Part shown: positions 1 to 6,634 of the stretch, one piece after another
Layout of the letters: each line of letters opens with the position of its first letter
Numbering within the stretch: the stretch's first letter is position 1
From: JBDHUW01 sp964642385
GTDB lineage: Bacteria; Patescibacteriota; Gracilibacteria; Absconditabacterales; Absconditicoccaceae
Direction of reading: 5' to 3'
DNA: 7,714 nucleotides
NCBI GenBank assembly: GCA_964642385.1
Contig: CAZXON010000019.1
Span: forward strand, 1-7,714
The notes under the pieces: generated by a model
The model's input: the letters and a program-made list of their open reading frames with translations, nothing else
Told to the model about the DNA's origin: nothing
The model's database searches: none
Position numbers and translations under genes: made by a program

Positions 1-141
1 GCAGCATGAGATGAATCTAAACAAAAAAAACTTATTGGATATTTATGGAATATTCTTATTGGTATTCTAATTGCGCTTGCGGCAGATGTAATCATAGTTC
101 TCGTGCGCTCTTTATCACAATCAACCACCATTATTTCTTAA
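1..141 (+). CDS. Small pilin-like membrane protein, C-terminal part (5' end outside window)
   Basis: This frame is open from the first base to a TAA at 139-141 and gives 46 residues, with one in-frame UGA read as Gly (codon 3). The visible part has a short charged stretch (GDESKQKK) followed by one hydrophobic helix of about 23 residues (IGYLWNILIGILIALAADVI) and a short polar tail. The order 'A-x-GDE-x3-KKL-x-G-x-L, then hydrophobic helix' recurs in the next gene, so the two look like paralogues. That arrangement is typical of the second half of the two-helix pilin-like proteins (T4SS_pilin/VirB2-type) common in CPR genomes. The gap to the next start is 9 bases, so they are probably co-transcribed. 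The family assignment is inference from pattern. A generic small membrane protein remains possible. Confidence 0.6.
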
Positions 142-150
142 TCGTATACG

Positions 151-477
151 ATGGCAGACGAAATTCAAATAAAATTGCCTGAACCAACAATGACCAACAA
201 AGATTTATATACTCTTGCTTCCTGACAAAAACACGCTATTTCCGCAAAAGAAGAGAATTTTTATGAGGTGGTTAGTACAGTAAATCAATATTTGCGGTTT
301 GCGTTCGGCGTTATTGCTCTTGGAATTGTAGTATATGCTTGATTTAAATTAATCACGGCGAAAGGAGACGAGAAAGAAATGAAAAAATTATGAGGTACGC
401 TTTTTGGTTTGATAATATGACTATTTATTGCAATATTTTCATATCTCATAATCAAACTTATTATTAAATTGATATAA
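151..477 (+). CDS. Small two-helix membrane protein, type IV secretion pilin-like
   Basis: The gene encodes 108 residues with four in-frame UGA codons read as Gly (after S22, in the first helix, and two in the second half). A polar N-terminus of about 45 residues is followed by a first hydrophobic helix (about 48-68, FAFGVIALGIVVYAGFKLI), a charged loop (TAKGDEKEMKKLG) and a second helix (LFGLIIGLFIAIFSYLIIKLI). Helix, 'G-F-K-L-I-T-A-x-GDE' loop with lysines, then a Gly-Leu-Ile-rich helix is the layout of the T4SS_pilin/VirB2-like proteins found in Patescibacteria. There is no evident signal peptide at the extreme N-terminus. ATG 151 is the first start after the previous stop and has no Shine-Dalgarno. 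The upstream partial gene resembles its second half, suggesting tandem duplication. Function is inferred: a surface or secretion-channel subunit, or simply a small integral membrane protein. Confidence 0.75.
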
Positions 478-545
478 ATTCCTTTTTCCTTGTATTCAAG
501 CGTTAGATAGATACTCTTCGATTTTTACTTTTTTTCTGAAAAGAA

Positions 546-998
546 ATGAAAAAAATAGCATTACTCGCTCTTGTCTTCTTTGGAGGCGCATTGCTTGTCT
601 GATGTGGTACCAAAACATCAACATATACAACTGAACAAGTAGATAACTTTGCAGTTTGTCTTACGCAAAAATGAGTTAAAATGTATGGTACAGACTGGTG
701 CTCACATTGCCTAAACACCAAAAAAATGTTTGGTGAATCGTTTAGCAAAATTACTTTTATAAATTGCGATCCCAAAAACACACAATCTCCAGCTGATATA
801 AACATCCAGTGTAGAACTGCTTGAATAGAGTGATACCCAACGCGAATTTATAAATGAGCGAAATACCCATGAGCATTGAGTTTGGAAGAGCTGAGCGAAA
901 TATTTGGTTGTTCCCTTTCATGAGATACTATCCAACCCACAACTGACGCAACAACTGTTATCTCTACTTGAGCAGAAATTCTCATTCCGACAAATTAA
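546..998 (+). CDS. Lipoprotein with thioredoxin-like domain (CXXC)
   Basis: A 150-residue protein. The start MKKIALLALVFF followed by the lipobox L-V-G-C (residues 17-20) gives a lipoprotein signal peptide with lipidated Cys20. The -1 glycine of the lipobox (codon 600-602) is UGA. The mature domain has YGTDWCSHC (47-55) with redox pair Cys52/Cys55, a later Cys74 and Cys89, and GIEGYPT (93-99), whose Tyr-Pro-Thr supplies the cis-proline of thioredoxin folds, then LSLEELSEIFGC. This pattern matches the thioredoxin domain often fused to or paired with vitamin K epoxide reductase (VKOR) homologues. It is therefore probably a membrane-anchored extracytoplasmic thiol-disulfide oxidoreductase; the VKOR link is inferred. 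Eight of its 14 glycines are UGA. The Thr-rich tail (128-150) looks disordered. It lies 68 bases after the pilin-like gene and is followed by a terminator. Confidence 0.88.
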
Positions 999-1039
999 AC
1001 ATTAACAATTATTTTACCATATCACAAAATGACAATAAT

Positions 1040-1065
1040 GGGCTACCTGATGGTTAGCCTTTTTT
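1040..1065 (+). terminator. Rho-independent terminator after the lipoprotein gene
   Basis: GGCTACC at 1041-1047 pairs with GGTTAGCC at 1052-1059 (one bulged T) around a short loop and is followed by a run of six T (1060-1065). It lies about 40 bases past the lipoprotein stop codon on the same strand, so it most simply ends the operon 1-998. Confidence 0.75.
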
Positions 1066-1077
1066 GTACCTAGAAAC

Positions 1078-1108
1078 TTGCAAATTATACAAAAGGGAGT
1101 AGTATGAT
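1078..1108 (+). promoter_or_regulatory. Possible promoter for the folded RNA region
   Basis: TTGCAA at 1078-1083 could be a -35 box. Candidate -10 boxes are TAGTAT (1100-1105, 16-base spacer) and TATGAT (1103-1108, 19-base spacer). Neither spacing is ideal at both boxes. Placement just after one terminator and before a folded segment that ends in another supports it, but AT-rich DNA gives such matches by chance. Confidence 0.3.
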
Positions 1109-1109
1109 A

Positions 1110-1350
1110 GTACGTAAACAAAACGGCAAGGAAAAAATATAACAAAAAACAAAAATCTACTGTATGTTTCATACGGTAACAATACGAGCCACCCACCAGG
1201 GCATGGACGTATAAGAAAGAAGGTAGCGGGATCTTACTCTATCGTTATCAGTCTATCGTAGAAATATGATGCATTGATAACGATATCGAATGATATCTTA
1301 GCTCGCTACCTTCTAAAGTAGCGGACGAGGTTTATCTCTCCGCTTTTTTT
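1110..1350 (+). ncRNA. Candidate structured small RNA with its own terminator
   Basis: No frame on either strand here codes for a convincing protein with UGA as Gly. The segment instead folds strongly. AGAAGGTAGCG (1218-1228) pairs perfectly with CGCTACCTTCT (1304-1314), extendable by two more pairs including a G-U. Nested within it, ATCGTTATCA (1241-1250) pairs perfectly with TGATAACGAT (1275-1284). A small hairpin GTATG-TTT-CATAC sits at 1162-1174. Immediately after comes a terminator (1321-1350). I compared it by eye with the conserved cores of tmRNA, RNase P RNA, SRP RNA and common riboswitches and recognise none of them. It could be a trans-acting RNA or a processed leader. No plus-strand gene follows until murG at 1888, which makes a cis-acting leader less likely. 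The 5' end is uncertain. Confidence 0.4.
1321..1350 (+). terminator. Strong rho-independent terminator
   Basis: GCGGA (1321-1325) pairs with TCCGC (1339-1343), and GAG (1327-1329) with CTC (1336-1338), across one unpaired C, with a six-base loop. Seven T follow (1344-1350). It has canonical strength and polarity for plus-strand transcription. No protein gene ends nearby, so it most likely ends a noncoding transcript. Confidence 0.75.
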
Positions 1351-1370
1351 ATATTATAGGAAAATCAAAA

Positions 1371-1460
1371 TATAATGGTGTCTATAATCTAAATACGCTC
1401 TTCGCTTCGTCTCTTTTCTTTCTGCAGGCAGAGAAAAGAGTCTCGTTCAGAGGCTTTTTT
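1371..1460 (+). other. Hairpin-rich intergenic stretch, possible short RNA or attenuator
   Basis: Two TATAAT hexamers (1371-1376 and 1383-1388) precede a hairpin, CTCTTTTC (1411-1418) with GAAAAGAG (1433-1440). A T run follows at 1455-1460. A transcript starting after either hexamer would be about 65-80 bases and end at the T run. No -35 box is clear. I see no protein or tRNA here. It could equally be termination signal for the minus-strand DUF1294 gene. Confidence 0.25.
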
Positions 1461-1479
1461 ATATAAAAAAACACTCTGA
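1447..1479. repeat. Symmetric inverted repeat downstream of the DUF1294 gene
   Basis: TCAGAG (1447-1452) is inverted as CTCTGA (1474-1479), and between them T6 (1455-1460), ATAT and A7 form an almost perfect palindrome. It starts about 30 bases beyond the DUF1294 stop on the minus strand and overlaps the T run of the preceding plus-strand hairpin. It could act as a bidirectional transcription end. Confidence 0.4.
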
Positions 1480-1507
1480 CCATAAACAAGAATGATCTTC
1501 TCGAGGA

Positions 1508-1777
1508 CTATTCAAAGAAAATTAGTACCGCCGTCGTGAATACGATCCATACTGATACAATACTCCAAAATTTCCACAAAAAATTTGATTTACTTGTTTT
1601 GTGGTGGAAAAAACTCATTCCCAGTACGCCACCGATCCATCACCCTATCGCGACAGAGAACAATAAATGTTTTTCTGATACCCTCCGTTTTTCTTTTGTA
1701 GCTTTGTATTTGTCTATACCAAACAGAAGAAAAGAGTATGATCCAGTTATCAGTAGATAAAATAAAAAATATATCAT
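1508..1777 (-). CDS. DUF1294 family small membrane protein
   Basis: An 89-residue protein. A first hydrophobic helix (about 1-20) is followed by GIDKYKATKEKRRVSEKHLL (20-39), then AIGGWIGGVLGM (43-54), FFHHKTSKSNF (56-66) and a last helix (about 70-88). The G-x-DK...A....RR..E..LL...GG..G...GM..F.HKT.K..F pattern is the signature of DUF1294, a family of small inner-membrane proteins of unknown function. One in-frame UGA (in GGW) encodes the first of two conserved glycines. Read as a stop, it hides the gene and leaves a misleading glycine-free open frame on the opposite strand. The start ATG at 1777 has no clear Shine-Dalgarno. It is divergent from murG, with a shared 110-base intergenic region. 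Confidence 0.85.
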
Positions 1778-1887
1778 AATCAATATCTAGTATGTATAAA
1801 TAATTCTGATTAATTTTGGTTGTTTTCTGAAGGATATTCAGTATCTATGAGAGTAGTCTATCTTTTTAAAAATAAATTACAATTCTA
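1778..1887. promoter_or_regulatory. Divergent intergenic region between the DUF1294 gene and murG
   Basis: These 110 AT-rich bases must hold the promoters of both divergent genes unless murG is read from far upstream. The only marked structure is a small palindrome, CTGAA-ggata-TTCAG (1827-1841), a possible operator. I could not assign a convincing -35/-10 pair to either strand. There is no Shine-Dalgarno before ATG 1888. Confidence 0.3.
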
Positions 1888-3024
1888 ATGCGTATCGCTT
1901 TTGCTTGATGAGGAACTGGTTGACACGTTTTTCCTGTCCAATCATTGATAAAATATCTTTTTAAGTTCTATTCTACTCAATATGATGTTTTTTGGCTAGG
2001 TGAGAAGCCGAGTCTAGAGCGAGAAACTTACCAAAATCTTGCTGCTGATTTTCTTGTAGATGATGCACATATGCGAACATCGCTCCCATCGCAAAAAGGA
2101 GCTACGAGAAATCCGATATTTAGAGCGTTTCTATTTTTGCGTATTTTTAGTGGAAAGCGAAGGAGAGAAAAAGAATTTTTTGCTATCGTGCGTAATGTAT
2201 TTGGTCTTTTTCTTTTGCTCGTAGGGATATTCCAATCGATGTTCTACCTCCTCAGACGAAAAATAGATAAGGTGTTTTGTAAGTGATGATATGTTTCGTT
2301 GCCGGTAGTAATCGCCGCTCGGATACTTAGAAAACCAATACTGCTCCATGAATCAGATACCAAACCATGATTAGCAAATCGTATTTGTAGCAAATTTGCA
2401 ACCACGATATTTACCTGATTTGAAAACGTTTTCCCTGACAAAGAGATTGTGGTTGGACAGATTCTTGATGATGATCTAGTAGGAGAAATAACGGCAATCA
2501 ACAAACACGACATAACAGACGTTTTGGTAATAGGCTGATCGCAAGGATCACAATCGTTGTATGAAGCATTTTATGAGATGCTCTATTCCAACCAAAATGC
2601 TTTTGCGTACACACGTTTCCATGTTATCCTTGGGACACAGAATCTATCATTTATGGATCGTTTTGCCAAATTTGATTTTGTGTATGTCTATTCTTTTGTC
2701 GACCAAAAAACTATGGGAAATCTGCTGGTAAAATGCGATGTTGCTATAACGCGCGGTGGGACAACCTCACTTGCAGAGCAAGAAATTTTTGGGATCAAAA
2801 AAATTATTATTCCGATTCCACGAACCCACGATCAACTAAAGAACGCACAATATTATCAAAAAACATATTGAGATGTACTCATTGAACAATGAGATTCTGA
2901 CTTCAAAGAGATTTTTGAAAAAACCGTTCTAGACTACTCTCACTACCTAAAACAACCGTACTCAAACCCACTGGAAGGCATCAGAAAAACCAAAGAGACA
3001 ATAGTTGGATATTTGATACAATAA
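1888..3024 (+). CDS. murG: MurG, UDP-GlcNAc:undecaprenyl-PP-MurNAc-pentapeptide GlcNAc transferase
   Basis: MurG adds GlcNAc to lipid I to make lipid II on the cytoplasmic face of the membrane, the last intracellular step of peptidoglycan precursor synthesis. The 378-residue product has the N-terminal glycine loop GGGTGGHVFP (7-16), KGGYVSLP (132-139), LLHESDTKPGLANR, the second-domain loop GGSQGS (216-221) and the UDP-GlcNAc binding segment TRGGTTSLAEQEIFG (288-302), with Glu297 at the position of the donor-contacting Glu. About ten glycines are UGA, including three in the first glycine loop and two adjacent ones in KGGY. It is slightly longer than usual (about 355), mainly through a basic, hydrophobic stretch around 75-130 that probably contributes to membrane contact. 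No other division or cell-wall gene is adjacent, unlike the classic mra/dcw cluster. Read as standard code, the gene would appear as several fragments. Confidence 0.95.
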
Positions 3025-3060
3025 CACCACCTATTTTACGAAATAAGTCTTTGATATAAA

Positions 3061-4644
3061 CTACTCTTTTACCATCCGATTTTGCGCTCTATAACTGAGA
3101 GCTTCTAAAATATGTTTTTTCCCCACGGTTGCTTCGTTGTCATAATCCGCAATCGTACGCGCGAGTTTGATGGTTTTGTGTACAACCCTCAGCGAATAAT
3201 GCAATTTGTGGATTGCTACTTGCAAAATTTTTTCGCACTCATCAGACAAATGTATAAATTTGTGTAAGTCTTTCAAAGATACATGCGCGTTGGTTTTATA
3301 CGCTGTTTCTTTGTATCTGTTTTGTTGCATCTCCCACGCTTGCTGTATTTTTTCTTTTGTCACGCTTGCGCTGTCAATATTTCCCTGCGCTTGTGAATTG
3401 TTTAAGATATTTCCTTTTTCTTGATTTTCTATTTGTAAAATAATATCCATTCTATCCAACAATGGCCCAGACATTTTGCTTTGATATTTTTTGATGCTTG
3501 TGATCGGACATCTACATGAGTGATATGGATCACCATAATATCCGCAGACACATGGATTTGTCGCTCCGACAAAAATACACTCCGCAGGATAAGTGACTTT
3601 TCATCGAACGCGAGATATATGAATTTCTCTATCTTCTAATGGTTGGCGAAGGGTATCTAACAGATCTCTTGGAAACTCTCCGATTTCATCCAAAAACAAA
3701 ACTCATTTGTGTGCGAGTGATATCTCTCAGGGTTGTGCATTCGCTCCTCATCAAACAATACTGGCTTTGGAGCTGGTGCTGTGGATTTTGCGAAATGGTC
3801 TGGTGGTGATTAGAGGTTGTTCCGCTGTCAACATTCAGGCTAACGAATACAGGTATGTTACATCTATGATTTCGTCAAAATTCATCGGCGGTAACAACTC
3901 TTTCGTGGCTTTTGCGAGCATGCTTTTTCATCATCATGGCGGTCCAACAAGTAGCACGTTATGCATTCACGCAACTGCTATTGCCAACGCACGCTTTGCA
4001 ACAAGATGTCATTGGATATCATCAAAAGATACTATTCCAGATGATTTTTTTTCTCAAACGTCTCACAGATTGGAATTTGCATTTCAATCAAATTTTTGTT
4101 GAATTGCCTTCACTAGGCCAGTTTTACCCAAGCAAAAATGAATTATCTGTGTAAAATGATCCACAACAAAAACCTCAATATTTTCAAAATACATACATTG
4201 TCACTCGCACTCTTTGGGAATTATGAAGGTCTTAAACCCCAGTTTCATCCCAGCAAGCACGCCTGCAAATACTCATTGTGTAGCCCTTATACTCCCATCC
4301 AACCCAAGCTCGCCAAACACAAGACAATTTTCAAGTATTTTTTGTACATGTATTGGAACATGCTCCTGCACAATATGTACCAAAAACCCTGTTGCGATAG
4401 CTAAATCACATATTGTTCAGCTTTTTTTGATGTCTGATGGCGCAAGATTGATAATATATCTATTCGGAGGAATTTCTATATTGCAGTGACGAAAACTAGC
4501 ACGCAGACGCTCTTTTGACTCTTTTATCGCATTATCAGGAAGTCAAATAATATCTATTCACGGAAGTCATTTGTTGCTATCAATCTCTATTTGTATTTGA
4601 TTGCCTCATCATCCGAAAGGGATAAGTGTTTTGATATAAAGCAT
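3061..4644 (-). CDS. comM: ComM/YifB family AAA+ ATPase (Mg chelatase-like)
   Basis: A full-length 527-residue protein. It has an N-terminal Lon-protease-like (ChlI) domain with KGLPGIDIIGLPDNAIKESK (24-43), INLAPSDIKKSG (64-75) and LVFGELGLDG. The AAA+ core has Walker A GPPGGGKS (234-241), Walker B VLFLDE (315-320), VGATNPCVCGYY with the sensor-1 Asn, and MSGPLLDRMD (391-400). The C-terminal helical domain has SLRVVHKTIKLARTIADY. ComM is a hexameric branch-migration helicase that promotes integration of transforming DNA; assigning that role here is by family. Twenty-two glycines are UGA, including three in a row in Walker A (complement of 3928-3936). The N-terminus aligns with family starts, so I chose ATG 4644; a GTG four codons upstream is less likely. 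The Lon-like domain is not expected to be a protease. Its 3' end converges on murG 37 bases away. Confidence 0.95.
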
Positions 4645-4953
4645 CTTTTCAATCACAGAAAAAATAAATACACACACTCTACCTGTTTTTTCTAGAAGTT
4701 CTACTGACAAAACTAGGACAAAAATTTTGGGCGAATATGATTTTTGTCTTTTTAAATTATTTATAAATTGTTAAAGGGTAATGATCCTTTTTTATTAATA
4801 ATTAATAATTGATTAGCACTCACAACGTCATTTTTTTTTCTGTTAGCAGATAAAACGCCTCGTCCAAAGAGATATTTTTTCCTGCTTTTGTCTTTGTAAA
4901 TGGCTGACTAGATAAGTATTTTTTCATATCTATTTTTTGATTTCACTCTTGTA
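4645..4953. other. comM-comF divergent intergenic region
   Basis: These 309 bases lie between the divergent competence-type genes comM and comF. They are very AT-rich with many poly-T and poly-A runs. A weak hairpin AAAGGG (4773-4778) with TCCTTT (4785-4790) followed by TTT reads as a plus-strand terminator, but no plus-strand gene precedes it. A tentative 41-aa minus-strand ORF occupies 4802-4927. No confident promoter boxes can be assigned. The region should carry the promoters of both genes. Confidence 0.4.
4802..4927 (-). CDS. Tentative 41-residue hypothetical protein
   Basis: An ATG at 4927 opens a 41-residue frame (MKKYLSSQPFTK... SLDEAFYLLTEKKMTLGVLINY) with one in-frame UGA as Gly, ending at TAA 4802. 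It is lysine-rich at the start and has no signal peptide, membrane helix or recognised motif. Residues about 20-33 could form an amphipathic helix. Its start lies only 26 bases from the divergent comF start, so if real, the comF promoter must lie inside it. It precedes comM on the same strand by 157 bases. There is no Shine-Dalgarno, as elsewhere here. It could be a chance frame. Confidence 0.3.
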
Positions 4954-5724
4954 ATGATTGTTAAACAAGATAAACAACGACTATCGGCTCTTTGGAATTT
5001 CATCAAAAATTCTTTTTATGCGCTTTTTGATGCACTCTTTCCCAAATGTTGTCTGGTGTGTAATGGGCCAGGTGAGTATCTTTGCGCACAACACAAAAGA
5101 AATTTGCTTGCGTATGTCCCCTGTTGTTACGTGTGCGATAGGCCAACTACGCACGGAGAAGTTTGCTTTGATGATCAAAATAGTCCATGCAAGTGAGTTG
5201 TCGTGGGGTTTTATTATACCCACATTATCAAAGAAATGATCCATGCGATCAAATATGCCAATGCGTTTGAAATGCTAGATTTTTTTGTGCCATCGCTGGG
5301 ATATGCAATACTTGCAACTACTCCTCTTTCGCAAATTGCCAAAAGCGAAACCACAATAATCACCTATGTTCCTATGCACTGGCGAAAAGAAAACCACCAG
5401 AGATGATACAACCAAGCACAACTTCTTGCAGAGAAACTTGCTTTTCATTTGGGAATTCCTTGCATCCAACTGTGTCAAAAAAACACAAATACACAAAAAC
5501 AATCATCTCTTGGAAAAGAAGCTCGCAAAGGAAATACACAAAATGTTTTTCAATGGAGCGAAAAAGCAAGCGCGCAAATTTTTTGAGAAAAAAAACTCAC
5601 AATTCTTTTGGTTGATGATGTGCTTACTACTGGAGCAACGATTGATGCTTGTGCAAAAACTATAAAAAAACACCTACCAGAAGCCAATATCTGGGGTGTC
5701 TGTATCGCGAGAAATAATGGATAA
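4954..5724 (+). CDS. comF: ComF family phosphoribosyltransferase-like competence protein
   Basis: A 256-residue protein. The N-terminal cysteine-rich zinc-ribbon region has Cys32/33, Cys36, Cys44, His47, Cys57/58, Cys61, Cys71 and Cys79, in CxxC pairs typical of ComF (double zinc finger). The segment KEMIHAIKYAN and then RGYNQAQLLAEKLA (150-163) are ComF hallmarks, with the RGYNQ glycine coded by UGA. The PRTase (PRPP-binding) loop is TILLVDDVLTTGAT (about 216-229), with Asp221/Asp222. ComF is needed for natural transformation in several bacteria and links incoming single-stranded DNA to helicase and priming factors; its exact reaction is unsettled. Only three UGA codons occur in this gene, at K-G81, R-G151 and F-G. 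It is divergent from comM and convergent with the recombinase gene, one base apart. There is no Shine-Dalgarno before ATG 4954. Confidence 0.93.
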
Positions 5725-5725
5725 A

Positions 5726-6634
5726 CTACTCTATCTCATCCAATAAATCATGCACTTTTTTCAAATATTTATCATCGACGTGCGTGTAAATTTGCGTTGT
5801 TGTGATAGACGAATGCCCAAGTAACGTTTGGACTGACCTAATATCTGCGCCTTTTTTGATAAGTGATGTTGCAAAACTATGTCTCAGCGTATGTGGTGTT
5901 ACCTTCTTGTCTATTCATGCTAGTTTTGCATAATTTTTGACAAGCTCCTCAATCGCATTCCTCGAAAGAGTTGTAAACGACTGGAAGTTGCTAAGATTTA
6001 TAAATAGATGATCACACTCATCATCTCTCATCTCCAGATAATTTTCTAGTTTTTCACGAGCGTGTTTGGTGAAAAAAACAGATCTCATTTTTGATCATTT
6101 TCCAATAACCCGAAACTGATTTGAATCTAATTTTATATCCGTTTTTTTGAGCGATACAAGTTCTGATACACGAAGCCCAGTCCCAAAAAGTGTGTGTAAT
6201 ATGGCTTCGTCTCTTGCTCTTTTTAATCACTTCTTCTCATACATTGCAGGCATCGCCATCAATTGTGCTATCTCTTCATCTGTCAGGAAACTTACCACCC
6301 TTGGTGCAATTTTCCCAAGTTCCAGTTTATCTGGCGACAGTACGTCTATATCGTGTTTCAAACAAAACTTCAAAAAAGCTCTCAATGCTACAACATGATA
6401 GTTAATAGTTTTTTTGCTCAATCATCTTTTTAGGAGTTTCGTTCTAAATTCAAGTACGTCTAAAGAGCTTATTTCACCTACTGGCGTGTTCCCTCTGAAC
6501 TCCAAAAATCTTCCTAGTCGCAAGGAATAATTTTCTATTGTTTTGGGGCTGGCATTTTTTTCGTTTTCCAAATAGACCTTGTATAGGTCTATCATTTCGC
6601 TGAAACTTCTTTTACTGAGTTGCTGTGTTGCCAT
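5726..6634 (-). CDS. Tyrosine recombinase, XerC/XerD family
   Basis: A 302-residue protein of normal Xer length. The N-terminal SAM-like core-binding domain (about 10-95) has the 'NASPKTIENYSLRLGRF' pattern. The catalytic domain has Arg155 in GTGLRVSEL, the lysine hairpin GKGSK (178-182), His248 and Arg251 in HTLRHSFAT, His274 in LLGHSS and the nucleophile Tyr283 in TQIYTHV. All catalytic residues are present, so it should be active. Four glycines are UGA, including the middle one of GKGSK. CPR genomes often carry one Xer-type protein, and chromosome dimer resolution is the likely job. An integrase role is possible, but I see no att repeats or other phage genes. ATG 6634 is chosen; a TTG lies one codon upstream. 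The start overlaps the upstream gene's end by 23 bases, suggesting translational coupling. No dif site was recognised. Confidence 0.94.

Noticed and set aside
503..805. Minus-strand 100-residue open frame
   Set aside because: It is antisense to the lipoprotein gene, whose signal peptide, CXXC and cis-Pro are clear.
1104..1142. Twelve-residue leader ORF (ATG ATA GTA CGT ...) with GGGAG upstream
   Set aside because: It has the best Shine-Dalgarno-like match in the window, but it is very short, overlaps the candidate -10 box and has no plus-strand gene downstream to regulate.
1521..1535. T-box-like string 'agtaccgcc'
   Set aside because: It lies at the 3' end of the DUF1294 coding region on the opposite strand, with no specifier stem, antiterminator or aminoacyl-tRNA synthetase gene.
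1536..1760. Plus-strand 74-residue open frame starting GTG
   Set aside because: It has no glycine, no family resemblance and is antisense to the well-supported DUF1294 gene.
3707..4489. Several plus-strand open frames of 80-131 residues
   Set aside because: All are antisense to the continuous ComM reading frame on the minus strand.
3061..4644. Interpretation as a broken comM pseudogene in fragments
   Set aside because: Every interruption is UGA at a glycine position; there are no TAA, TAG or frame shifts across 527 codons.
5726..6634. Integrase of a mobile element with att sites
   Set aside because: No flanking direct repeats, tRNA gene, excisionase or phage genes are visible. The length and motifs fit a housekeeping Xer protein equally well.
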